Shown: positions 7,917 through 16,545, numbered from the stretch's first letter. The stretch: DNA of 64,000 nt from Candidatus Accumulibacter phosphatis (GCF_012939955.1 NZ_SPMY01000053.1:1-64000); one strand, 5' to 3'. The notes: a model not told the origin generated them from the sequence alone. A program made the numbers and translations.

Positions 7917-10343
7917 TCAAGCAATGGGGGCAGACGAAACCAGGCGAAACCCCCTGTCGTTGAGGTGGAAGTCAGGCAAGAGCCCGCTGCGCCGCGAGCC
8001 GCGCGCGTCGCCCGGGCCGTAGCCCCACGAACCACCGCGCGCCACGCGACTGTCGTCGCTGGTATCGGCTTCAACCTTTCCGGGGCTACCATACTTGTCA
8101 AGGCACCATTCCCAGACGTTGCCGGCCAGATCGAGAACCCCTTCGGTCGACGCGCCCTGTGGATAGACGCCGACCGCTGTCGTCTGCTGCAGGGACCATT
8201 CGCCGGCTTTGAGTTCTTTCTCGTTGATATTGCTGTAGCCGGTCCGGTAGTCCTTGCCCCAGGGGTACTCGCGACCATCGCGTCCGCGCGTCGCACGCTC
8301 CCATTCTTCCTCGCTCGGCAAGCGGACTTCGTAACCGAGCTGCGCGCTGAGCCAGCGGCTGAAAGCCACTGCCTCGTACCAGTTGACATCGCTGCGCGGC
8401 CGGTTGGCCTGCGACCATGACGACTGCTCCGCCTTTGCTTGCTTGAGGTCCCGCCACCAGGCGCTTGTGCCCTTGCCGTTGTAGCCGCCAGCGTCGATGA
8501 AGGCCTGGTACTGCACATTGGTAATCGGGTATCGCGCCATGCGGAAGGTCGGCAGCCTGCGCTTCTCTCCGTTCTGATAGATGAACTCCCCGCCAGGGAT
8601 GTCGACCCAGTCGAGCGCCGGCAGGCCGCGCTCGTCGAGGCCGACGCCTGCCCTCGGGTCGCCGATTTCGGCCAGGCGATCGCCAATCGCCAGACGCCGT
8701 GGCGGGATGGTCTCGATTCGTTCGAGTTCGTCGAGGAGTTGGTGGACTTCGGGCGGCAGCGTTTCTGCCGCCGGCTCTGCTGGGCGCGGCGCCGCATCGG
8801 CCAGCACGAATTCACGTACGCCGACGCCCCGCCGCGGGTCGCCGATTTCGTCCAGGCGGTCGCCGATTTCGAGGCGGCGCGGCGGCGGCGTCTTCGGGTC
8901 GGCGAGTTCGGCGAGCAGGGCCTCGGCCTCGCCGCCGCCTTCGCCGCCTTCGCCGCCTTCGCTGCGTTCGCCGAGCTTGTCTACGTCTGGTGCTGGCGGC
9001 GGCTGCTCGTCGGCCAGCCAGGCGCGCAGCTGTCCGAGGAAGTTCCTGGCCTCTTCCGACTTCTCCGGCTGCTGCCAGTCGAGGAGGTCGAGCAGTCGCT
9101 CGGCGCCCTGGCCGGGCGGCGGCGCAGCGAGCGCTTCCGTGCGCAGCAGGGCCGCGCGTGGGCCGGGCAGGGCGTCGCTGCCGGTCTTTTCGGCCCAGTA
9201 AGCCTGCGCCGCGCGGGTCCACAGGCGCAGCAAGCGAATTGGCCCGTCCTGGTCTCCCTCAGTGGCAGCGGCGGTGCTGAGCGACTCCTCTTCGATCAGT
9301 TGCAGCCGTATCCCTTGCCTTGCCAGCCAGTCGGCGATACGGCTGGCCTGTTCGCGGTCGGCAGCTAGATGGCTGAGGTACAGCGCTGTCGTTGTCGATG
9401 GCGGGGCGCCGGGAACGACCTCGGTGGGCAATTCGGCGTGCAGTTCGTAGCGGCGGCCGTCGCTGGTCGTCAGCAGAATGCGCTCGGCGATCAGCGGCAG
9501 TGCGACGCGTGTATCGGCGCCGACGACCTGCCAGGTGCCGCTCGGCGCGCCTTCGCTCTGCACGTGCAGGTTCACCGGCAGCGGTGTCGGTAGCTCGATG
9601 GCCGGCTCGCCTGCGCTGGCGGCCCGGCAGTGCAGAACCAGCCGCCGGCTGTCGGCGTCCCAGTGCAGGCTGACCGCCAGCCGTGCCGGCCGGAAAGGCT
9701 TGGGCAGCTTGCCGTTGAGCCAGCCAGGCAGCGTTGCCGGTGCTGCTGCGTTGCCGGCGGCCAGGCTGCTGCTGGCGCCGAGACTGCAACTCGCGTACTG
9801 GGTGAGCAGTCTGGCTTCCGCCAGCGTGCTCCCGGCGCCGGCGACGCTTGCCAGGCTGCGCCGGCTCCAGCGCGCGAGCCGGATGCGTTGTTCCTCGTCG
9901 GCTTCGTCGTGAATGCGCTTGAGCATGTCCTGCAGACCCTGCTCGATGGCCGGCTGATCGTCGAGCAGGGCGGCCAGACGCAGATCCTGTTCGAGACGGT
10001 CTTCGGGCGACCAGTGGCGGCTGTGGCGCCGGGTGAAGTCGCTCACCTGGTCGAACGGCGGCTGATCGGCGGCGCGCAGTTCGTTGGCGAGAAGGCGCGC
10101 CACGCCCGCATGCAGGATCACTTCGCCGCTGCTGCGCGCGCCGATCAGCGGGCTGAACCAGAGCTGCGACTCGATCTCCGTGGCGCTGCCCGGGATGAAC
10201 TGCAGCCGCGCATTGCGCAGCAGCAGCGGCTCGATGCGCGTGGCGAGCGACAGCAGACGTGCCAGCGGGACGATTTCCGGCCAGCGCCGGCGAACGTCGC
10301 TGACCAGGTCCTGCTCGAAGGGTGTCGGCTGCAGCCAGCTCAT
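7917..10343 (-). CDS. Large conflict-system protein with C-terminal FGE-fold domain
   Basis: This 808-aa protein is the last gene of the TIR-MoxR-vWA operon; its ATG overlaps the vWA stop (ATGA). Residues 1-170 are helical and match no family I can name with certainty. Residues about 340-375 begin ALYLSHLAADREQASRIADW, which resembles a TIR or Rossmann-like entry strand. A glycine/glutamate-rich linker (about 455-475) leads to two copies of a 22-residue motif, PPRRL-IGDRL-EIGDPR-GVG, near 487-509 and 547-568. An FGE/lectin-fold domain follows (about 575-808) with IPGGEF, ARYPITNVQYQAFIDAGG, GNVWEWC and RVARGGSW, again without the catalytic cysteine pair. By position it corresponds to the MoxR/vWA-associated component, and the tail may be its ligand sensor. 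Confidence 0.78.
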   Translation of the reverse strand: MSWLQPTPFEQDLVSDVRRRWPEIVPLARLLSLATRIEPLLLRNARLQFIPGSATEIESQLWFSPLIGARSSGEVILHAGVARLLANELRAADQPPFDQVSDFTRRHSRHWSPEDRLEQDLRLAALLDDQPAIEQGLQDMLKRIHDEADEEQRIRLARWSRRSLASVAGAGSTLAEARLLTQYASCSLGASSSLAAGNAAAPATLPGWLNGKLPKPFRPARLAVSLHWDADSRRLVLHCRAASAGEPAIELPTPLPVNLHVQSEGAPSGTWQVVGADTRVALPLIAERILLTTSDGRRYELHAELPTEVVPGAPPSTTTALYLSHLAADREQASRIADWLARQGIRLQLIEEESLSTAAATEGDQDGPIRLLRLWTRAAQAYWAEKTGSDALPGPRAALLRTEALAAPPPGQGAERLLDLLDWQQPEKSEEARNFLGQLRAWLADEQPPPAPDVDKLGERSEGGEGGEGGGEAEALLAELADPKTPPPRRLEIGDRLDEIGDPRRGVGVREFVLADAAPRPAEPAAETLPPEVHQLLDELERIETIPPRRLAIGDRLAEIGDPRAGVGLDERGLPALDWVDIPGGEFIYQNGEKRRLPTFRMARYPITNVQYQAFIDAGGYNGKGTSAWWRDLKQAKAEQSSWSQANRPRSDVNWYEAVAFSRWLSAQLGYEVRLPSEEEWERATRGRDGREYPWGKDYRTGYSNINEKELKAGEWSLQQTTAVGVYPQGASTEGVLDLAGNVWEWCLDKYGSPGKVEADTSDDSRVARGGSWGYGPGDARGSRRSGLLPDFHLNDRGFRLVSSAPIA

Positions 10344-11377
10344 CGTGTCGGTCGCTGCCTGCCGCCGAACTGCCGGCTGAGCATCGCGGCGCTGGTGCGC
10401 GGATGCCAGTGCACCAGTTCGGCGTCGGGACCAAGGGTGGTCGGCCAGTATTCCGGCGACCAGGGGACGAGGACGATCAGCGGGCAGCCTGGCGCACGGC
10501 AGTCCTTGATCAGCTTTTGCCAGCCGGCGTCGGGCCGGCTACGCGGCGGTAATCCCTGAATGCCGAAGTCGGTGGCGGCGAGGATCGGTCGACCGGGCTC
10601 CGGTTGCCAGGGCTGCCAGTCTTGTTCTGCGTCCTTGCCGGGCAGCCAGCGGCCAGCCTGCTCTGGAGTCGAGTCGAAGTCGAAGACCGCGACGCGATCT
10701 TCGCCGAGCACGCCGACGAGCTGCCTGGCCAGGTCGCGCAGATCTTCCCACCACGGCAGCATGCTGTCGCTGAAGTCGAGCAGGAGCTGGCAGCCGCGGG
10801 CGAGCGTTGCCGAGTGCTGGCGCGGCAGCCGCGGCGGCAGGCGTCCCGCGACGACGCGGCGGACGAGTTGATCGATGTCGAGCCGGTCACCCTGGCGCAG
10901 CGTCGCCAGGGCGGCGGTGAACACGCCGCGGGCGGTCTCGGCGGCGATCAGCGTCCGGCGCGGCGGCGAAACGCCCGGTGCGGGTTCGAGACGCTGGTAG
11001 TCGCCCGTGAGCCAGCTCGGGGCTTCGGCGGTATCGATCGCGGGCGGCGCTGCGACGGCGTTGAGCGTCGATTTCAGCGTCTGCGCGGGCAGATCGATTT
11101 GCGGCGCGCGTGTCGGCGGTGCGGCGAGCCCCGCTTGACGCGGCGTGGCAGGAGCTTCGCTTTTCGCTTGCGCCGACAGGCGGCTGCGGTCATAGACCGT
11201 CGGCGTCGGCCGGGCAGGCTGCACCTCGGGCGCCGCCAGCCCGAAACCGAGGCAACCGGCAATCGCCTGTGCGTGCTCGTCTTCCTGACCGTGCAGCGTG
11301 CCGAGCGCGCGGATCAGGTCGCCGAGATGAATCTCGCCGCGTTGCATCGTGTCGTTCTTCCTGCGGGACGTCGCCAT
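10340..11377 (-). CDS. vWA-domain protein of a MoxR/vWA ternary system
   Basis: The 345-aa protein has a proline/alanine-rich N-terminal half and a von Willebrand factor A-like domain from about 190. Its metal site (MIDAS) reads DFSDS at residues 201-205. Such proteins partner with MoxR AAA+ ATPases, which remodel or load the complex. The start at 11377 follows the MoxR stop by four bases, and its stop overlaps the next gene. An internal ATG at 11347 is possible but less well placed. Annotation pipelines often name relatives SAV_2336-type proteins; that name is from memory. Confidence 0.78.
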   Translation of the reverse strand: MATSRRKNDTMQRGEIHLGDLIRALGTLHGQEDEHAQAIAGCLGFGLAAPEVQPARPTPTVYDRSRLSAQAKSEAPATPRQAGLAAPPTRAPQIDLPAQTLKSTLNAVAAPPAIDTAEAPSWLTGDYQRLEPAPGVSPPRRTLIAAETARGVFTAALATLRQGDRLDIDQLVRRVVAGRLPPRLPRQHSATLARGCQLLLDFSDSMLPWWEDLRDLARQLVGVLGEDRVAVFDFDSTPEQAGRWLPGKDAEQDWQPWQPEPGRPILAATDFGIQGLPPRSRPDAGWQKLIKDCRAPGCPLIVLVPWSPEYWPTTLGPDAELVHWHPRTSAAMLSRQFGGRQRPTR

Positions 11378-11381
11378 CCGC

Positions 11382-12338
11382 TCACTCCGTAGGCTTGGTC
11401 AGAACTGCCCTCTCGATCTGGCTCCAGAGCGGGTTGTCGTCGGCGACATCTATCTCCAGTTTCTCGCAGGCCTGGATGGCGTCGAGGAATTCGCTGGTGC
11501 CGGGCGGACGGCGACCGCTGGTCGTAGAGGCCGCACGGATTCCGATCAGCTTGTCGACGATCGCTTCGGTCCGCCGGCTGTCGGTGGCCGGATAGTGCGC
11601 GTGGGCGATGCCGAGCAGGGTGTCGCGGTCCAGTTCGCCGAGAACCAGGCTCACACAGCGGCGTAGAAACGCTTGTGGCAGCTCGCGCTCGCGATTGGTG
11701 GTGATGATCGTGAGTAGCTTCTGCTTCGGGTCGGCCTGCTGCGTCGCCCCGTCGGGCAGAGAGAAACTGCGCCGGTCGAGCGGTTCGAGCAGATCGTTCG
11801 GTACGTCTGGCTCTGCCTTGTCGATTTCGTCGATGAGCAGGACGGTGTGGTGGTGTCCACCGGCGGAGGCTCCCTCGCTACCGGGAAAGGGCAGGGTGGC
11901 GTCGTATCCGGCGGCGTCGGCAGCGCTGAGTCCACGGCGTGCGGCCGACTCCCGGTCGAAAGCCCACCAGAAGACTCCCGGGTTGTGATACGCCTGATCC
12001 GGCTTGAGGTCTACGGCGTCCGGTCGTGCCGCGCGGTGCGCGTCGTGCAGGCGGCGCAGGTGATCAACCTCGACGGTCAGTTCTTCGAGCCGGGTGCGCG
12101 AGGTGATCGTCTTGCTGAGGAAGTTCCAGCCGAGCACCGCCGCCATCGCTTCAGCGAGGCGGCTCTTGCCGCAGCCCGGCGGGCCGGCGATGAGCAGCGG
12201 CCGGCTGGTGGCCAGCGCCACATCGACGGCGATGACCGCTGTTTCGGGAAAGATGTAGGGCTTGATTTCCAGGGCGGGATCCCCCGGAAAGGAGTAGTCG
12301 TCGGCGAGTTTGAAGTTCCTGGGGCGGTAGCTGGCCAT
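11382..12338 (-). CDS. MoxR-type AAA+ ATPase
   Basis: The 318-aa protein has Walker A AGPPGCGKS at residues 51-59, Walker B VLLIDEIDKA with D170-E171, and a sensor-like ITTNRERELPQAFLRRC segment. MoxR ATPases act with vWA proteins as chaperones or switches. Here the gene lies between the TIR gene and the vWA gene, with gaps of nine and four bases. It is probably the NTP-driven regulatory switch of the conflict operon. Confidence 0.9.
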   Translation of the reverse strand: MASYRPRNFKLADDYSFPGDPALEIKPYIFPETAVIAVDVALATSRPLLIAGPPGCGKSRLAEAMAAVLGWNFLSKTITSRTRLEELTVEVDHLRRLHDAHRAARPDAVDLKPDQAYHNPGVFWWAFDRESAARRGLSAADAAGYDATLPFPGSEGASAGGHHHTVLLIDEIDKAEPDVPNDLLEPLDRRSFSLPDGATQQADPKQKLLTIITTNRERELPQAFLRRCVSLVLGELDRDTLLGIAHAHYPATDSRRTEAIVDKLIGIRAASTTSGRRPPGTSEFLDAIQACEKLEIDVADDNPLWSQIERAVLTKPTE

Positions 12339-12347
12339 CGGGTTACC

Positions 12348-13661
12348 CTATCCGTAGATGTTGTTGAGCAGCTCGCGTGCGTCGAGTTCTGCGAGCAGTT
12401 GTGCCGACTCCGTTTCCAGCGACAGTTCCGGGAGAAGGGATTCGACCGCGTCTGGCAGATCGTCTCGCAGTTGCGCGCCGACACCGAAGACGAAGACCGG
12501 GGTGCGATAGAGTTGCTGCAGTTTCTGCAGACCATCGACCAGCCGCGCATCGGGGGCTTCTCCGGCCCAGTTGGTTGCTGGAACGAAGACCACCACATGC
12601 CACTTGTCATTGCGAACACGCTGGTCGATCTGTTCATTCGTGAGATGCGCCAGGCCGCGCGCGTAAACCTTGCGGATTTCTCCCTGGATCGCGTCCTGGC
12701 TGCTCACGTCCGATATGGGGATTACCCGGATCTGGGCTGTCCCAGGCCAGGCGCGTTCGAGATAGCGATCGAGCGTGAAATGCCGCGTGCCGAGTTCGGG
12801 CTGGCTGAGCTCCAGGCACTGGCCGTTGAGCGCCAGGCATTTTCCGTGCGATCGGGCGGCCGGAATCTGACCCGCCTCGCCGGCACCCACCCACAGCGCG
12901 CGGACGAACTTCAACAGCTCTTCCGCACGTTCTCGGCTCGGGTGTGGCAGCGTGTCGTTGAGCACCTCCTGGAAGCGTTCGAGGGACTTCTGGCCGTCGT
13001 TCAGCAGGTGGCGCGCCAGCGCCCTGGCGTAGGCGCCGCGCGTCGATGGCCGTGGCGTGTCAGGGAAGAGTTTCTGCCACAGCCGCTCCAGATTGCTCAA
13101 CTTCACCTGCTCGACAAGGACGCTCTCGACGGCTTCCAGAAGCCGTTCGAAGGGTGTCGTGACGGTCCCCCGCAGCAGCTCGGGATGATCGCCCATCTTC
13201 AGCCTGATGCCGCCGAGAATCTGCTCTGCGGTGCTGACCTGGGCAACGCACTGCGTGCGGGTGATGCGCAGCGTGCCCAGGAAGTCCTTTTCGAGATCTT
13301 CCGGCGTGGCCTGCTGGTCGAGCAGGACAGGGAAGAGCTTGAACTCGGGTTCGAGTTCGGCGCGCCAACTAAGAATCGCCGCTTCCTTCCTGACCCAGTT
13401 CGACTCCTTGATCGCTCGTCGGGAGAAGAGGATGATCGCCGCGTGACACTCGGCCAGCCATTCGTTGAGCCGCCGCTCCCAGTCGTCGCCGGGATGCAGA
13501 CCCTCGTAGTCGACCAGAATCTCGATCTTGTCGGAGTACTCGGCCTTCAGCGCCTTGCAGGTGTCCTGCAGCAGTTGCCAGTTGGCCTGCGCCTCGGCGT
13601 CATCCGCACTGGCGGGGCGCAGTCGGGAACTGTGGCTGATGAAAAGTTTGAGAGCCGCCAT
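12348..13661 (-). CDS. TIR-domain effector protein
   Basis: Counting from the ATG at 13661, residues 1-130 form a TIR domain. It has LKLFISHSS, EILVDYEGLHPGDDW and IILFSRRAIKESNWVRKEA, where E93 in the SNWVRKE motif is the likely catalytic glutamate for NAD+ cleavage. The remaining 300 residues are helical and unassigned; they may contact the MoxR/vWA partners. The frame is open to 13742, but the extension is not domain-like and 13661 starts exactly before the first beta strand. It is the first gene of the minus-strand operon. NADase activity is inferred from the family. Confidence 0.82.
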   Translation of the reverse strand: MAALKLFISHSSRLRPASADDAEAQANWQLLQDTCKALKAEYSDKIEILVDYEGLHPGDDWERRLNEWLAECHAAIILFSRRAIKESNWVRKEAAILSWRAELEPEFKLFPVLLDQQATPEDLEKDFLGTLRITRTQCVAQVSTAEQILGGIRLKMGDHPELLRGTVTTPFERLLEAVESVLVEQVKLSNLERLWQKLFPDTPRPSTRGAYARALARHLLNDGQKSLERFQEVLNDTLPHPSRERAEELLKFVRALWVGAGEAGQIPAARSHGKCLALNGQCLELSQPELGTRHFTLDRYLERAWPGTAQIRVIPISDVSSQDAIQGEIRKVYARGLAHLTNEQIDQRVRNDKWHVVVFVPATNWAGEAPDARLVDGLQKLQQLYRTPVFVFGVGAQLRDDLPDAVESLLPELSLETESAQLLAELDARELLNNIYG

Positions 13662-13749
13662 GTCGGATTCTCGTGCGGGGTTCGCTGCGTGGTCGGGCGT
13701 GCCTTGTTTCTCCAAGAGCCTACCACGCATCGCGCATCGCAAGCTGTCG

Positions 13750-13788
13750 TAGCTTGGTTCGTTGGGCTTCGTTCCTCAGCCCAAGCTA
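13750..13788. repeat. Palindromic repeat related to 7844-7868
   Basis: Nested inverted repeats tagcttgg/ccaagcta and ttgggct/agcccaa surround tcgttcctc. The core is the reverse complement of the copy at 7844. It lies upstream of the TIR gene and could influence its transcription. Confidence 0.65.
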
Positions 13789-14049
13789 CACAGGCTTGCT
13801 GGAGCCGCTACAGCAACACGCCCGCCGTTATGCCCAAGAACAGCTGTGCCGTAAGCTCACTGGCCTTGGCGCCAGGATCCCCGGCGGAAAATGGCTGCGC
13901 ATCGAGGTCGGCCAGTCTCCGCCATGAGACGGCCTTCGCCGACCTACTGTCCAAAATTCGACCACACGTTCGCCGGTGATTCCGGGAGGTCTGGATCGAT
14001 GCGGAAATGGCAAGAATAGCGCCGATCACGGCGTCACTGCGAAGCGTCC
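13789..14049. other. Intergenic stretch without a supported gene
   Basis: Short ORFs exist on both strands but none has a family match, a ribosome-binding site or a sensible start. The plus-strand ORF ending near 13927 and a minus-strand ORF ending at 13808 look like chance or decayed coding sequence. The region separates the conflict operon from the EamA gene and should hold the promoter of the TIR gene. No good sigma-70 pair was found on the minus strand. Confidence 0.4.
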
Positions 14050-14055
14050 TATAAT
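14050..14055 (+). promoter_or_regulatory. Perfect -10 hexamer (TATAAT)
   Basis: A consensus TATAAT is followed 20 bases later by a strong hairpin (14076-14110). The -35 region at the right distance is poor (near tcacgg), so strength is uncertain. It points toward the EamA gene. Confidence 0.45.
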
Positions 14056-14075
14056 CGCCGCGTAGCAAACTCCGC

Positions 14076-14110
14076 AGCGCCGGAGAGCCCGACCAGGGCC
14101 GTCCGGCGCT
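14076..14110 (+). terminator. Hairpin, attenuator- or terminator-like
   Basis: A perfect 9-base stem, agcgccgga with tccggcgct, encloses a 17-base loop and is followed by tcttgtcc, which is not a real T-run. It directly follows the TATAAT at 14050 and directly precedes the EamA reading frame. A leader or attenuator role is possible. Confidence 0.4.
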
Positions 14111-14112
14111 TC

Positions 14113-15051
14113 TTGTCCTCCCGGCGCTACCGCTACGCCCTCTCCGAGTCGTCGATCTTGACTGCTGCCATCCTTGCCCCCGCGCCAGCCGTTCGCCTGG
14201 CAGGCGTTGCCTGCATCGTCGCTTCGGCGACGGCTTTCGGGGCGATGCCGATTTTCGGCAAGCTGGCCTATGCCGACGGGGTCGATGTGCCGAGCCTGCT
14301 GTTTCTGCGCTTCGGACTGGCCGGTGCGCTGATGGTGGTGGTGATGCGGATGCGTGGCATGGCCTGGCCGCGCGGGCGCAATTTGCTGCTGCTGGTGGCC
14401 ATGGGTGGGCTGGGCTATGTCGGGCAGTCCTTCTGCTATTTCGCCGCTCTGCAGTACGCCAGCGCCGGGCTGACGGCGCTGCTGCTCTACCTCTATCCGG
14501 CGATCGTCACCGTCTTGTCGGCCGTGTTGGCGCGGCGACGGTTGTCGGCGATGCGCATGCTGGCGGTGCTGGCGACGCTGTTCGGCACCGGGCTGGCGGT
14601 CGGCGGCAGCCTCGCCGGCAGCACGCTCGGCATTCTGCTCGGTGCCACCGCGGCGCTGATCTACTCGGTGTACATCCTGGTCGGCGAGCGGGTGACGCCG
14701 GTGAGCGGGGCGATGGCGTCGGCGACGGTGATCATGCTCGCTGCGGCGCTGGTCTGCGGGCTGGTGGTTCTCGTGCGTGGGCCGGCTTTGCCAGGCTCGG
14801 CGCTGGGCTGGGCAGCGGTGGTCAGTATCGCGACCCTGTCGACGGCGGTGGCGGTGATCACTTTTTTTGCCGGCATGGCGCGCCTCGGTGCCGCCGACGC
14901 GGCGACGCTGTCGACGCTCGAACCGGTGGTGAGCATTGTCCTGGCGGCGATGTTTCTCGACGAGGCGCTGGGTCGGTGGCAGATTGTCGGCGGGGCGATC
15001 GTTCTCGGCGCGGTGATCCTGCTGGCGCGTTCGGGCGACGGGCGAAGCTAG
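14113..15051 (+). CDS. EamA/DMT-superfamily transporter
   Basis: The 312-aa protein has about ten predicted membrane segments in two EamA repeats (about 25-165 and 170-305). Typical stretches are FGAMPIFGKLAY, FLRFGLAGALM, and near the end LEPVVSIVLAAMFLDEALG, the hallmark of the second repeat. It is an inner-membrane permease of the drug/metabolite superfamily; the substrate cannot be told. The longest frame starts with TTG at 14113, inside the hairpin context. TTG at 14158 is also plausible, because the first membrane segment begins about residue 28. Confidence 0.85.
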   Translation: MSSRRYRYALSESSILTAAILAPAPAVRLAGVACIVASATAFGAMPIFGKLAYADGVDVPSLLFLRFGLAGALMVVVMRMRGMAWPRGRNLLLLVAMGGLGYVGQSFCYFAALQYASAGLTALLLYLYPAIVTVLSAVLARRRLSAMRMLAVLATLFGTGLAVGGSLAGSTLGILLGATAALIYSVYILVGERVTPVSGAMASATVIMLAAALVCGLVVLVRGPALPGSALGWAAVVSIATLSTAVAVITFFAGMARLGAADAATLSTLEPVVSIVLAAMFLDEALGRWQIVGGAIVLGAVILLARSGDGRS

Positions 15052-15064
15052 CAGCCTGTCGGAC

Positions 15065-15115
15065 TAACGGTCATGACTTTCATCAGCCGGGGTATCTCGA
15101 CTGTCATGACCGTTA
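15065..15115 (+). repeat. Partial copy of the dispersed palindromic repeat
   Basis: This stretch, aacggtcatgactttcatca through gtcatgaccgtt, matches the 3' part of the repeat at 57509-57632 and the 5' part of 5-114. It lies just after the EamA gene. Confidence 0.7.
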
Positions 15116-15180
15116 GCCAGCTCAACACAGTGTCACAGTTTCTAGTTCTCAATCGTGCCTCCTAACTCGAAGGAAAAATC

Positions 15181-15696
15181 ATGAAATCGAGAAATCCAGG
15201 AAAATTGTTATGTGCGCTCGCATTTGCTGCGGGCTTGAGCGCCGCCACGTCGGCAAAGGCGGTACCTGTCACCGTCGATGGCGGCTGGGTGCCATTCACC
15301 TTCGGCGGTGTCGGGTCGAGCTTTGTCGACCAAGCCTTCACGTTTGCGCTGGCCTCGGCAGGCGTTCTGAAAGTGACCGATGCCTTTCTGTCCGGCGATC
15401 GCTTCGAGATCTTTGACGGCATTTTATCGCTCGGACTGACTTCGGCGCCGGGATCTGTAGGCGACGACATCTTCAGCGACTACGACGCGGCGTTCGCTGA
15501 TGCGCTCTGGAGCAGCGGATCGTATCTTCTGGGAGCGGGTAGCTACTCGATCAACGGTCTTGTCACGGCAAGTCCGTTTGGCGGTGGTGGTGCCGCGCTG
15601 CGCGTGGATCTGAGCCCGGTTCCAGAACCGGCCACGCTCCTGCTTCTGGCTGGCGGTCTGGCGGGGCTTGGCGTCATGCGCGGTCGCAAGGTCTGA
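15181..15696 (+). CDS. PEP-CTERM sorting-domain protein
   Basis: The 171-aa protein has an N-terminal signal peptide (about 1-27, cut near AKA) and a C-terminal PEP-CTERM tail. The tail comprises VPEPATLLLL, a glycine-rich membrane helix and a short basic end (MRGRKV). Such proteins are processed by exosortase and linked to the envelope or exopolysaccharide. The middle is glycine/serine/aspartate-rich with no known domain. An aaggaaaa ribosome-binding site precedes the ATG. The last 23 bases overlap the convergent hydrolase gene. No exosortase gene is in the window. Confidence 0.9.
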   Translation: MKSRNPGKLLCALAFAAGLSAATSAKAVPVTVDGGWVPFTFGGVGSSFVDQAFTFALASAGVLKVTDAFLSGDRFEIFDGILSLGLTSAPGSVGDDIFSDYDAAFADALWSSGSYLLGAGSYSINGLVTASPFGGGGAALRVDLSPVPEPATLLLLAGGLAGLGVMRGRKV

Positions 15697-16519
15697 TTGC
15701 CGTCGCCTTCGTCGCTGTGCTGCCGACAAACTTCAACAGCGCTTCGATGACCGCCTGCGGCTGCTCGTTCATCATCGCGTGTCCACAGTTCTCGATTTCG
15801 GTGCGAACCACCTGGCGCAGTGCGGATTGCAGCAGCGGCAGATTGCGGCGCGGCGTCATGCGGTCGCGGCGGCCGACCAGCAGCAGGGTCGGGCAGGCGA
15901 CCTGCGCCGCGGCTTCCAGACCGTGCAGATAGTTGTTGCAGTTGGCGAGATCGATGGCCAGGACGCCCGGCGGGCTGCGGCGCATGATGGCCAGGGTCGC
16001 GCCGGGTCCCCAGATGCCGTGTCCGCCGCCGCCGGTGAGCAGGAACGGCAGCGTGTGCGAGTATTCGGTCATCAGTCGAAGGACGCTGTCGGGATGCGTT
16101 TCGGCGCGCTTGAGCAGGGCGTCGGCGACCGGCATCGGCGCCGACGAGCCGAGCAGCGCCAGGCTGCTGACGCTTTGCGGATGGCGCGCGGCGCACTCGA
16201 GGGTGACGAGCGAGCCCATCGAGTGTCCGACCAGCAGCGCGCGATCAACGCCAGCGGCGTCGAGCAGGGCTGGCAGCCAGTCGGCGAGTTCCTCGATACT
16301 GCGCAGGGGCGGACCAGCCGACTGGCCATGTCCCGGCAGGTCAGGGACCAGTAGCGCGCAGCCGGCGGCGCTGAGCCCGCCGGCGACGATACGCCAGCAG
16401 TCACGGTCGTTGGCGGCGCCGTGGATCAGCAGCAGCGGTGGGTATGGCGAGGCGGCAGGGTCGAAGGGTTTTCCCCCGGTGCCAACATGGCAGCGCTTCC
16501 CGGCGATGTTCAATTGCAT
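15674..16519 (-). CDS. Alpha/beta-fold hydrolase
   Basis: The 281-aa protein has the oxyanion loop LLLIHGAAND, the nucleophile elbow GHSMG with S100, a late aspartate in GRRDRMTP and a histidine in ENCGHAMM. That is a complete Ser-Asp-His triad. Esterase, lactonase or related activity is likely, but the substrate is unknown. There is no signal peptide, so it is cytosolic. It converges on and overlaps the PEP-CTERM gene by 23 bases. An octamer tandem repeat lies 27 bases upstream of its start. Confidence 0.88.
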   Translation of the reverse strand: MQLNIAGKRCHVGTGGKPFDPAASPYPPLLLIHGAANDRDCWRIVAGGLSAAGCALLVPDLPGHGQSAGPPLRSIEELADWLPALLDAAGVDRALLVGHSMGSLVTLECAARHPQSVSSLALLGSSAPMPVADALLKRAETHPDSVLRLMTEYSHTLPFLLTGGGGHGIWGPGATLAIMRRSPPGVLAIDLANCNNYLHGLEAAAQVACPTLLLVGRRDRMTPRRNLPLLQSALRQVVRTEIENCGHAMMNEQPQAVIEALLKFVGSTATKATAIRPCDRA

Positions 16520-16545
16520 GTTTTGTCTCTTACTCCGCCATTTCT

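Noticed and set aside
7516-8060. A complete diversity-generating retroelement
   Set aside because: The FGE-fold tails look suitable as variable regions, but no reverse transcriptase or template repeat is visible in the window.
13673-13927. Possible small gene upstream of the EamA gene
   Set aside because: No ribosome site, no family; its start lies inside the TIR upstream region and palindromic repeat.
11847-13979. 710-codon plus-strand frame across the MoxR and TIR genes
   Set aside because: Antisense to two genes with intact catalytic motifs; no recognisable domain.
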